From: Desulfobacteraceae bacterium
Lineage (GTDB): Bacteria > Desulfobacterota > Desulfobacteria > Desulfobacterales > Desulfosalsimonadaceae
Assembly (NCBI GenBank): GCA_003551985.1
Contig: PUOB01000138.1
Coordinates: 1-5,597, forward strand
Length of the DNA: 5,597 bases
Direction of reading: 5' to 3'
This document shows positions 1-5,597 of the stretch, in pieces. The notes under the pieces were generated by a model that was not told where the DNA came from, did no database searches, and saw nothing but the letters and a program-made list of their open reading frames with translations. Position numbers and translations under genes: made by a program. How positions within the stretch are numbered: position 1 is the stretch's first letter; the number at the start of each line of letters is the position of its first letter.

Positions 1-2433
1 GCGCTTTCCCTGATCAACACGATGGAAAATATTATACTGGAGCACCAGTCTTTCGATTATGATGAAGTGTTCCGCCAGTGCGAGGCGTTGATCAGCATAG
101 TCTATGAAATTGCGGAAGATATCAATGCTCTTTCCCGGGGAGCATATGAAGAACTGTTTGCAACGACCGAGCGCATCGGTGTTTCCATTCTCCGGGAACT
201 GATGGCCAAAAAGCGGCTGGATAAATCCAACTGGACCATCTCCCTGTCGAACCTGAGCCATGAAGACGTCGGCCAGGTCGGCAACAAGGCCGCCAATCTG
301 GCTGAAATTTCCAATCGCATGAATCTCCCCACCCCCAGGGGGTTTTCAATTACGGCATTTGCATGCCACCGCTTCTACATGGAGGCGTACCTGTATAAAA
401 TGATCCGGCGCGAGATGCGCGATCTCAATGTAAACGACGGGGCAAGTCTGGAGAGAACGTGCTTTCGGGTTCAGGAAATGATCAAGGATGCGCCCCTGCC
501 CGAAAGGGTCTCCCGGGCCATTGAAAAGGAGCTGGAGCTCCTTACAGCCGAATTCGGGGAAAATATCCGGCTGGCTGTCCGCAGCAGTGCTACCGGTGAG
601 GATTCGCAACAATCCAGTTTTGCGGGGCAGCATACCACTGTACTCAATGTCCGCCCCCCGGATATTATCCGTGCATATAAGGTGGTGATCGCCAGTACCT
701 TCAACCCGAGAGCCGTTTTTTACCGCAGGCGGAAAGGATATCGTGACCTGGATGTGCTGATGAGTGTTTTGTGCCTGATGATGATCGGGGCCCGTTCAAG
801 CGGGTGCATGTATACCATCAACCCGAGCGACTCGTCCAGCGACGATATTTTTATCAACGCGAACTGGGGGCTGGGGGTCAGCGTAGTGGATGGTTCCATG
901 CCGACCGACTACTGGCAGGTATCCAGGGATGATAAACGCATCCTGGCCGAGGATATACCTGTCAAACGGGAAATGCAGGCTATGGGAGGCCCTTATGACC
1001 TGGCAAAGGTCCCGGTGCCCCTTGACAGGCAGAATCGTCCCTGCCTGTCAACTGACGAGATCAATCGCCTTGTCGGGTATGGCCTTCGCCTGGAGGCCCA
1101 TTTCGATCACCCGCTGGATGTGGAATGGGCGGTTGATGAAAACGGCGATGTGTTTATTCTCCAGGCCAGGCCGCTGCACCGGGTTACACAGGACGATCAT
1201 GGAGCCGGGGGCGGCGTCGACGGGGACGTGGAAGGGTATGAGATTCTTCTGGAGGGCGGTATGACCGCTTCACCGGGTACAGCGGCCGGGCCGGCGTATG
1301 TCCTCGGCACGGAGTATCGCCTGGGCGATATTCCGGAAGGCTGTATACTGATTGCCCATCAGACCTCACCCGAATATGTTCCGGCTATGGCCAGAATCCG
1401 GGGGATTATAACCGACGTGGGGAGTGTAACCGGTCACATGGCTTCTGTTGCCCGTGAATTCGGCATTCCAACTATCGTCGGCACAGGCGGGGCCACCGGT
1501 ACGATCGATCCGGATGAGCTTATTACCATGGATGCATCCAAAAAGACCGTGTACAAGGGTCGCGTGACGGAAATTTTAAGCAGAAAACCGCCGGCGAACA
1601 TTATGCGGGACAGCCCGGTGTATAAGCTTGTCCGTCAGGTTTTGAAAAAGATCGTCCCGCTGCACCTGGTGGATCCGAACGCAGATAATTTTACGCCTGC
1701 CGGATGCCGAACGCTTCATGACGTGGTGCGGTTTTCCCACGAAATGGCCATGCGGGAAATGTTCCGGATTGGCGAGAATATCGAACATCAGCAGGATCGG
1801 TATGTCGCCATGCGTTTAAAAACCTCACTTCCTCTCCGGATCTACATTCTTGACCTTGGCGGGGGGGTGAAGGTTGACTGTGGGTACGAATATATTACTC
1901 TCAATGAAATCAGTTCGATACCGTTCAAAGCGCTTTTGTGCGGCATGTCCCATCAGGATGTTCGGTGGGGCGGACAGTCCGGTTCGATGGATAGGCGCCA
2001 AACAGCCGGGGAATCAGACCCTGAACGAAGCGGATCCTATTATGCGATTCTGTCGGATGAATATGTCAATTTCAGCGTGACCCTGGGGGATAACTACGTC
2101 ACGGTCGATTCATTTTGCTCGCCCCGGGTGAATGACAACTATATTCAGTTATCCTTCAAGGGCGGGGCTGCGGATATCTGCCGGAGAAAGCGGCGCGCGG
2201 CGCTGGTCGCCGGGATTCTTAAAAAGATGGCTTTCAAAGTCGATCAAAAAGTGGATATGCTCGTTGCAGAGATGAAAAAATACGATATGCAAAGAATGGA
2301 AGAAAAACTCAATACTATTGGTCGTATGCTGGCGGCCGTCCGCTATCTGGACGTGGTTTTGGCGGATGACGGGCAGTTATCCTGGTATGTGGACGAATTT
2401 TTGCGCGGTAATTATATCTTCAAAAGCAACTGA
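1..2433 (+). CDS. PEP synthase/PPDK-like phosphotransferase with atypical C-terminal domain (5' partial)
   Basis: Residues are numbered from the ATG at 22, but the frame is open to base 1 (ALSLINT precedes that Met) and no Shine-Dalgarno precedes it, so the true start is probably upstream. Residues 1-75 are helical with no recognised domain. Residues 82-385 form a PPDK N-terminal ATP-grasp domain: VGNKAANLAEI (86-96), the nucleotide-binding stretch around VRSSATGEDS (186-195), DVEWA (366-370) and QARP (381-384). Residues 413-513 form the mobile phospho-histidine domain: ASPGTAAGP (416-424) and SVTGHMASVAREFG (468-481), with His472 as expected phosphoacceptor. Thr470 sits two residues before it, the regulatory Thr position of PPDK. 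Residues 520-803 do not resemble the PEP/pyruvate TIM barrel: there is no GTNDLTQ-like signature or catalytic Cys motif. That region has a polar insert (646-671), NYIQLSFKGG (706-715), a basic RRKRR run and a helical end. The enzyme should take phosphate from ATP onto His472; the final acceptor is unknown, so PEP synthesis should not be assumed. It is probably cytoplasmic. Confidence 0.88.
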   Translation, partial: ALSLINTMENIILEHQSFDYDEVFRQCEALISIVYEIAEDINALSRGAYEELFATTERIGVSILRELMAKKRLDKSNWTISLSNLSHEDVGQVGNKAANLAEISNRMNLPTPRGFSITAFACHRFYMEAYLYKMIRREMRDLNVNDGASLERTCFRVQEMIKDAPLPERVSRAIEKELELLTAEFGENIRLAVRSSATGEDSQQSSFAGQHTTVLNVRPPDIIRAYKVVIASTFNPRAVFYRRRKGYRDLDVLMSVLCLMMIGARSSGCMYTINPSDSSSDDIFINANWGLGVSVVDGSMPTDYWQVSRDDKRILAEDIPVKREMQAMGGPYDLAKVPVPLDRQNRPCLSTDEINRLVGYGLRLEAHFDHPLDVEWAVDENGDVFILQARPLHRVTQDDHGAGGGVDGDVEGYEILLEGGMTASPGTAAGPAYVLGTEYRLGDIPEGCILIAHQTSPEYVPAMARIRGIITDVGSVTGHMASVAREFGIPTIVGTGGATGTIDPDELITMDASKKTVYKGRVTEILSRKPPANIMRDSPVYKLVRQVLKKIVPLHLVDPNADNFTPAGCRTLHDVVRFSHEMAMREMFRIGENIEHQQDRYVAMRLKTSLPLRIYILDLGGGVKVDCGYEYITLNEISSIPFKALLCGMSHQDVRWGGQSGSMDRRQTAGESDPERSGSYYAILSDEYVNFSVTLGDNYVTVDSFCSPRVNDNYIQLSFKGGAADICRRKRRAALVAGILKKMAFKVDQKVDMLVAEMKKYDMQRMEEKLNTIGRMLAAVRYLDVVLADDGQLSWYVDEFLRGNYIFKSN

Positions 2434-2467
2434 TGAGTGTATTCGTCCGGGGCCGCCGCTACGGTTT

Positions 2468-3745
2468 TCAGGATGGGGCCGCCGGGGTTTTTACAGGAAG
2501 CGTGACGGTAAAGGCCGATCCCTTTCCCGGTTCGCTGTTTACGGAAATGTCGCCTTCCAGTTTTTCAATGATGCCATGGCAGATGGAAAGGCCCAGCCCC
2601 ACCCCCTTGCCGGTTTCCTTGGTCGTAAAAAAGGGATCGAACACTTTGCTTTGATCTTCTGCGGGGATTCCGGCTCCCGTATCCTCGATGGTGACGGATA
2701 TGTTTTGGTTATTGTTTTTGACGGTCCTTATCCGGATTTCACCATTGCCTCCCTGAATGGCATCCATGGAATTGCTGATCAGGTTATAAAAAACCTGGCG
2801 CAATTGGGATGGGTCTGAAAAAATTGAGGGAAGTTTGCTGTCATAGCTTTTGACAAACCGGATGGATGCAGCCTCTGCACTGTTTTCCCAGAGTCTGCTC
2901 ACTTCATCGACCAACTCATTGATATTGGTCTCCCGGATTTCCGAGTCCATTTTTCTGCCAAAGCTCAGCAGCTTGTGGGTAATGTCCCTGCATCGGCCGG
3001 CTTGCCGGTGAATTTCCCGCAAGGAGTCCAAAAGTTCCTCCCGCTCTTCAATATTTTGCATGTTTTCCCGGCTCAGGATGTCCTGCATCCAACCGGCCTC
3101 TTCCTTGATGCAGGCAATCGGATTGTTGATTTCATGGGCAATTCCGACTGCCAGCTGTCCGATGGAACTCATTTTTTTTGTCTGAAGGATCCGTTCATTC
3201 ATGGCTTGCCTTTTTGCTTCAAGATTTTTTAGCTTCCGGGCCATCAGCTTCAGGGCAATGACCGCAAAGGACACGACGGTAAAACCCAAGGCCAGAAAGG
3301 AAAGAATGCTTTTTTCCCGCTGTCGGATTTCATTGTACCGTGAGCTTTGATGCTCAAAAAACAGCAATTCGGATGGCCCGTCATTATTTTGTGCATAAAA
3401 CCGGTCTGTCCATAGAGTTTCTGAATAGACTGTCCGTAGCATGCCGGTAAGATCGCTACTGCCGGAGAAGCAGAGGTTTCTAAAATGGCTCTGCCGGGGG
3501 GTGTTTTCGTTGTTCCAATTTGTCGGGAAGGAAAGGTATGCAAATGTAAAAAGAGATGTTTTGCCTATGCCGGAAAGAGATGAGGGTGAGGTAAAAATGG
3601 ATTCCGGCGCTTTGTGTATTCCCGGATGCGAATACAATATCCCGGAATGAAGCAAGAAAGCAAACGGCAGGAGAAAACAAACGATATACCACCGTTTCAA
3701 TAGCTTTTGGCACTGTGTATCTGTACCTTTATCTTCTTTTTTCAT
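2468..3745 (-). CDS. Membrane-bound sensor histidine kinase (NtrB-like, HisKA + HATPase_c)
   Basis: This 425-residue protein autophosphorylates on a histidine in response to an unknown signal and passes the phosphate to a response regulator. A hydrophobic helix at about 19-38 and another at about 147-167 bracket an extracytoplasmic segment of about 108 residues (39-146). I do not recognise that sensor, and it is too short for a typical double-Cache domain. A short charged coiled-coil-like linker (168-190) follows, with no obvious HAMP or PAS domain. The HisKA H-box is SIGQLAVGIAHEINNPI (194-210), with phospho-acceptor His204. The ATPase domain has the N-box NLISNSMDAI (321-330), G1 DTGAGIP (355-361), F-box FDPFFTTK (369-376) and G2 GKGVGLGL (379-386), so all catalytic boxes are intact. 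The start at 3745 gives a Lys/Arg-rich N-terminus before the first helix, as expected for membrane insertion, although the upstream Shine-Dalgarno is weak. No receiver domain or adjacent response regulator is visible. It converges with the PEP-synthase-like gene. Confidence 0.93.
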   Translation of the reverse strand: MKKEDKGTDTQCQKLLKRWYIVCFLLPFAFLLHSGILYSHPGIHKAPESIFTSPSSLSGIGKTSLFTFAYLSFPTNWNNENTPRQSHFRNLCFSGSSDLTGMLRTVYSETLWTDRFYAQNNDGPSELLFFEHQSSRYNEIRQREKSILSFLALGFTVVSFAVIALKLMARKLKNLEAKRQAMNERILQTKKMSSIGQLAVGIAHEINNPIACIKEEAGWMQDILSRENMQNIEEREELLDSLREIHRQAGRCRDITHKLLSFGRKMDSEIRETNINELVDEVSRLWENSAEAASIRFVKSYDSKLPSIFSDPSQLRQVFYNLISNSMDAIQGGNGEIRIRTVKNNNQNISVTIEDTGAGIPAEDQSKVFDPFFTTKETGKGVGLGLSICHGIIEKLEGDISVNSEPGKGSAFTVTLPVKTPAAPS

Positions 3746-3854
3746 TTAACGTCCGGAAAAAAGATCATTTTTTCTTCTGCATCCAAAAAAGAAAAGAATG
3801 GGTTATCAGGCACAGTGGTTTTTTTATTCTGTCCGGGCAGCCCCGAATACCGAC

Positions 3855-3907
3855 AAAAATCCGGAATGCGGCCGGTTTGGGCAGTAAGGCGGCCGGCTGC
3901 ATTCCGG
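3855..3907 (-). terminator. Probable Rho-independent terminator of the universal stress protein gene
   Basis: The arms are 3861-3875 (CCGGAATGCGGCCGG) and 3893-3907 (CCGGCTGCATTCCGG). They are 15 bp long and complementary except at one position, and are separated by a 17-base loop. Read on the minus strand, the stem is followed at once by ATTTTTG (3860-3854), a short U tract. It lies 67 bases past the stop of the minus-strand stress protein gene, where its terminator is expected. In minus-strand RNA the one non-pairing position is a C/A mismatch. The loop is long for a classical terminator, so a processing or mRNA-stability element is the alternative. Confidence 0.6.
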
Positions 3908-3931
3908 TATTGTTGCTTATGTGCGTAAGAA

Positions 3932-3972
3932 CCATAAGGCATGGAAGTGTGTTGTGGTTTTATGCCTGATGG
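3932..3972. repeat. Imperfect inverted repeat at the end of the stress protein gene
   Basis: CCATAAGGCAT (3932-3942) and ATGCCTGATGG (3962-3972) are complementary in ten of eleven positions, around a 19-base spacer. The repeat starts one base past the minus-strand stop codon of the universal stress protein. No clear T run follows on the minus strand (TTCTTACG), so it is at best an accessory hairpin upstream of the stronger one at 3861-3907. It could equally be chance. Confidence 0.35.
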
Positions 3973-3973
3973 A

Positions 3974-4897
3974 TCAGCAGAACCAGATCGCCATGTTGGC
4001 CGACGCCTGGAGCACCTTGCCGGAGACGCCGCCCAGGGCGTACTCCTGCTTGTTGGAGCTGCCGTGCCGCCCCATGACGATGGAACCGAACCCGTTCTTC
4101 CGGGCATAGCTCAGAATGTCATCGGCCGGGTTGCGTGTGCCGGAAAGGATCTTGGAGAAGATCTGCTTTTCGTTCATCCCGGCCTTGATCAGTTTGTCGC
4201 GGGCCTGGGTCATGAACGGGGCGATCTGTTCTTCCAGCTTGGTCTGCCAGATGTCCTGCATTTCGGGGGCGGCGCTTACGACCTCGTCGGGCAAGTAGCT
4301 GCACAAATCCTGCTTGGTGTGGATCAGGGTGATCTCGGCCTCGGTGCCCGCCATCATCTCGGCGGCCGTGTCCACGGCGCACATAGCATTGTCCGAGGCG
4401 TCGATGGCCATGAGCACCTTTTTGGAGGTCACCTCGCTGTTGACCTGAACGATGGGGATGCCCCGGCAGTTTTCAATGATATGGCTGGAAACGCTCCCGC
4501 TGAAAAATTTTTCAAGCCGGCTTCGGCCGCGCGCGCCGATTACGATGGCCCTGGCCTTGTGCGTGCCGGCATACTGGCAGATGTCGCGGGCAGGCCCCTG
4601 TTTTTTGGTCTCGGCATGGGCGTGGATGTTGTTTTTTGGAAAGCCCCGGCTTATCAGCCGGTCCTTGGCGTCCGAAAGAACCGTATCGGCCAGTTCCTTG
4701 TTTCTTTTTTCAATGGCTTCGATCTGTTTTTTCGATTCGCGCCGCACCTGCGGGTCATCGAACAGTGGGGGCAGGCCGGGAACGACATAAAGCAGTTCAA
4801 GCACCAAATCGATCCTCGAGGAGAGCATCATTGCGATATAGTCAAGCGCCTGCATGGAATTCTGGGAATTATCGACAGCGACCACCAATTTGGCCAT
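3974..4897 (-). CDS. Tandem universal stress protein (two UspA domains)
   Basis: This 307-residue cytoplasmic protein has two Usp folds in tandem, at about 2-152 and 158-305. Each begins with the family's first beta strand and an acidic nucleotide-contacting residue: LVVAVDNS with Asp9, and VLMAIDAS with Asp166. The first domain has a textbook ATP-binding motif G-2x-G-9x-G-S: Gly121, Gly124, Gly134, Ser135. The second has Gly276, Gly279 and Gly289 at the right spacing, but the final Ser/Thr is replaced by Gly290, so its ATP binding may be altered. UspA-type proteins bind ATP or AMP and support survival under starvation, oxidative or respiratory stress; the exact role here cannot be read from the sequence. 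The start is fixed by a strong Shine-Dalgarno four bases upstream. A hairpin with a T tract follows the stop. Both flanking spacers carry structured sequence, which suggests a monocistronic unit. Confidence 0.95.
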   Translation of the reverse strand: MAKLVVAVDNSQNSMQALDYIAMMLSSRIDLVLELLYVVPGLPPLFDDPQVRRESKKQIEAIEKRNKELADTVLSDAKDRLISRGFPKNNIHAHAETKKQGPARDICQYAGTHKARAIVIGARGRSRLEKFFSGSVSSHIIENCRGIPIVQVNSEVTSKKVLMAIDASDNAMCAVDTAAEMMAGTEAEITLIHTKQDLCSYLPDEVVSAAPEMQDIWQTKLEEQIAPFMTQARDKLIKAGMNEKQIFSKILSGTRNPADDILSYARKNGFGSIVMGRHGSSNKQEYALGGVSGKVLQASANMAIWFC

Positions 4898-4901
4898 TTG
4901 G

Positions 4902-4909
4902 ACCTCCTT
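4902..4909 (-). promoter_or_regulatory. Strong Shine-Dalgarno of the universal stress protein gene
   Basis: On the minus strand AAGGAGGT lies four bases before the ATG at 4897. This is an essentially perfect anti-16S match, and it settles the start codon and suggests high translation. Other starts seen in the window have much weaker sites. Confidence 0.85.
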
Positions 4910-4910
4910 A

Positions 4911-4924
4911 TTCAGTGTTCAGTG
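4911..4924. repeat. Tandem 7-bp direct repeat upstream of the stress protein gene
   Basis: TTCAGTG occurs twice back to back (4911-4917 and 4918-4924), which reads as CACTGAACACTGAA on the minus strand, directly before the Shine-Dalgarno. It falls in the 5' leader of the stress protein gene. It could be a replication-slippage duplication; there is no evidence that a protein binds it. Confidence 0.6.
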
Positions 4925-4930
4925 TGTGAC

Positions 4931-4957
4931 AACAATAAAAACAATAAAAAATAAAAA
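4931..4957. repeat. AT-rich degenerate tandem repeat
   Basis: CAATAAAAA (4933-4941) is followed by CAATAAAAAA (4942-4951) and then TAAAAA (4952-4957), an A/T tract of 27 bases almost free of G and C. On the minus strand it is a T-rich leader before the stress protein gene. It also follows the small GGCTT/AAGCC hairpin at 4963-4978 on that strand, so it could support termination of transcription coming from the right, or be an unstructured leader. Confidence 0.5.
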
Positions 4958-4979
4958 TTGACGGCTTCGTAAAAAGCCC
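4958..4979. repeat. Fragment resembling the end of a dispersed miniature repeat
   Basis: The core GACGGCTTCGTAAAAAG (4960-4976) matches, from memory, the terminal sequence of a short inverted-repeat element scattered between genes in Desulfobacterota genomes. The complementary end (CTTTTTACGAAGCCGTC) is not seen elsewhere in this window, so this would be a solo or decayed end. It also contains a small stem, GGCTT (4963-4967) with AAGCC (4974-4978). The family match is recollection, not a search result. Confidence 0.4.
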
Positions 4980-5012
4980 AATTGCGTTTCTTAATTCACC
5001 ACGGGTTTGTTG

Positions 5013-5040
5013 GTAGGGGCGAAAGATTTTTCGCCCCTAC
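5013..5040. repeat. Perfect palindromic repeat, GTAGGGGCG/CGCCCCTAC type
   Basis: GTAGGGGCGAAA (5013-5024) and TTTCGCCCCTAC (5029-5040) are perfectly complementary 12-base arms around a four-base loop, GATT. The structure is symmetrical and strong on both strands. No T tract follows on either side, so it is not a classical terminator. The GTAGGGGCG...CGCCCCTAC form is one I remember as a frequent intergenic palindrome of REP or miniature-element type in several bacterial groups, including Desulfobacterota. It lies between two minus-strand genes and would form a stable hairpin in read-through RNA. Confidence 0.75.
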
Positions 5041-5098
5041 GGCTGCAACGGGCGGCCGTTTAAACTAATAATGTAACACGTTGTTTGTTGAAGTACAA

Positions 5099-5129
5099 GA
5101 AAAAAGGGGTGCCCGAATCCCGTCGCGAC
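5099..5129 (-). terminator. Weak possible terminator of the membrane protein gene
   Basis: On the minus strand, just after the stop of the membrane protein gene, there is a GC-rich stretch containing the 8-bp palindrome GTCGCGAC (5122-5129). A GGG/CCC stem of only about 3 bp follows, and then TTTTTT (5105-5100). Position and T run suit an intrinsic terminator, but the stem is poor, so the call is tentative. Confidence 0.3.
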
Positions 5130-5133
5130 AAAG

Positions 5134-5597
5134 CTAAAAGTCCGTCGATTGTATGCCGACGATGTCATCGTAGGCCGCCGTCAGTATACAGAAACTGAGT
5201 GCGGTGGCCGGTATGACCCCGACAATGAATATAAGCATTCCCACAAAATTCAGCGAAAGCAGGATCAGGGCCATCCCGAAAATATTGAACCACTTTTTCG
5301 TTATGATGCGGCGGCTTGTTTCCAGGGCTTGCCACGGGGACAGCTTCCGGTCGATGACCAGAAAACTGGAAAACAGGTATGCCACGGCCAGGTAAATGCC
5401 CGGAATGATAAAAAGCAGGAGGCCCACTAAAATCAGGGCGTTCATGAGTATGCCCATGAGAACGAGGGGCAGGAGATAGTCGAATCCCTTGAAAAAATCC
5501 TGGAATTCGGCCGGCTGGTGCTTCATTTTTTTTGCCGCGTAAACGAAAAAGCCCGCGGCAACGGGAAACATGATGATGGGTGCGGCAATGGGGCCGA
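5134..5597 (-). CDS. Multi-pass membrane protein, YciC/DUF975-like (5' partial)
   Basis: The frame is open to the right edge (GPIAAPII precedes the Met encoded at 5571), so that Met is unlikely to be the start and at least one upstream membrane segment is probably missing. Numbered from that Met, the 145 residues are very hydrophobic: a helix at the N-terminus (about 1-13), a long hydrophobic region at about 33-72 likely to hold two helices, and two more at about 97-133. Between them lies the polar stretch SPWQALETSRRIITKKWFN, a pattern (family memory) common in small bacterial membrane proteins related to YciC/DUF975 and to the GPDPase membrane domain. The GPIAA start and the FFKGFD motif (27-32) also fit. 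No catalytic residues are evident and the function is unknown. It is a cytoplasmic-membrane protein, on the same strand as the stress protein gene but separated from it by 236 bp of repeats. Confidence 0.85.
   Translation of the reverse strand, partial: GPIAAPIIMFPVAAGFFVYAAKKMKHQPAEFQDFFKGFDYLLPLVLMGILMNALILVGLLLFIIPGIYLAVAYLFSSFLVIDRKLSPWQALETSRRIITKKWFNIFGMALILLSLNFVGMLIFIVGVIPATALSFCILTAAYDDIVGIQSTDF

Noticed and set aside
2318..2818. 166-codon plus-strand frame spanning the convergent junction
   Set aside because: It overlaps the end of the PEP-synthase-like gene in another frame and the kinase's ATPase domain in antisense; it has no domain and no ribosome site.
3250..3713. Two minus-strand open frames inside the kinase N-terminus, suggesting a frameshift
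   Set aside because: The 425-residue frame is continuous from a Lys-rich start through both membrane helices to the catalytic boxes, so no frameshift is needed.
3755..3773. GAAAAAA/TTTTTTC inverted repeat upstream of the kinase gene
   Set aside because: A seven-base A/T-only stem with a five-base loop in an A/T-rich leader is weak and easily arises by chance.
3811..3830. GGCAC followed by a T run resembling part of a sigma-54 promoter
   Set aside because: The -12 GC element is absent at the required spacing and no downstream plus-strand gene would use it.
3941..4954. 337-codon open frame on the plus strand opposite the stress protein gene
   Set aside because: It is the antisense shadow of the GC-rich Usp gene. 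The minus-strand frame has two complete Usp domains and a perfect Shine-Dalgarno, while the plus-strand translation is low-complexity (Gly/His/Asp/Val-rich) with no recognisable motif.
4911..4957. Possible CRISPR-like short repeats
   Set aside because: The repeat units are 7-9 bp, directly abutting and A/T-biased, without spacers of regular length; these are simple tandem repeats.
5070..5098. Sigma-70-like promoter candidate for the stress protein gene on the minus strand: TTGTAC, 17-base spacer, TACATT
   Set aside because: Only three of six and four of six consensus matches, in an AT-rich context where such hits are common. The position (start near 5063, leader about 165 bases) is plausible but not enough to annotate.

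Overview
The window fits a Desulfobacterota-type (former Deltaproteobacteria) chromosome of moderate GC content. This rests on the gene set: a PEP-synthase-like protein with a non-standard C-terminus, an NtrB-like membrane histidine kinase, a tandem universal stress protein and a YciC/DUF975-like membrane protein. It also rests on two intergenic repeat types that I remember as dispersed in such genomes. The assignment is an inference; there is no rRNA or other taxonomic marker here.

Layout. Positions 1-2433 (+) hold a large PEP-synthase/PPDK-like protein. Its reading frame is open at the left edge, so the real start probably lies upstream. It has the ATP-grasp nucleotide-binding domain and the swivelling phospho-histidine domain. 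In place of the PEP/pyruvate TIM barrel it has an unrelated-looking C-terminal region of about 270 residues. It converges, with a 34-bp gap, on a sensor histidine kinase at 2468-3745 (-). A 228-bp spacer (3746-3973) contains a 15-bp-arm hairpin with a T tract on the minus strand, the likely terminator of the next gene. That gene, at 3974-4897 (-), is a two-domain universal stress protein with an excellent Shine-Dalgarno. The spacer 4898-5133 is rich in repeats: short tandem repeats, an AT-rich tract, a fragment resembling a dispersed-repeat end, and a perfect 12-bp-arm palindrome. The right edge (5134-5597, -) holds a multi-pass membrane protein that runs off the window.

How they may work together. 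The histidine kinase, the stress protein and the membrane protein all lie on the minus strand. The hairpin and repeats between them argue for separate transcripts rather than one operon. No response regulator is visible, so the kinase is an orphan within this window. The PEP-synthase-like enzyme and the stress protein both bind nucleotides and could belong to an energy or stress response, but nothing in the sequence proves a shared pathway. I found no CRISPR array, tRNA, rRNA, transposase or defence cassette. The most unusual item is the PEP-synthase-like protein, whose first two catalytic domains look intact while its acceptor domain is replaced.
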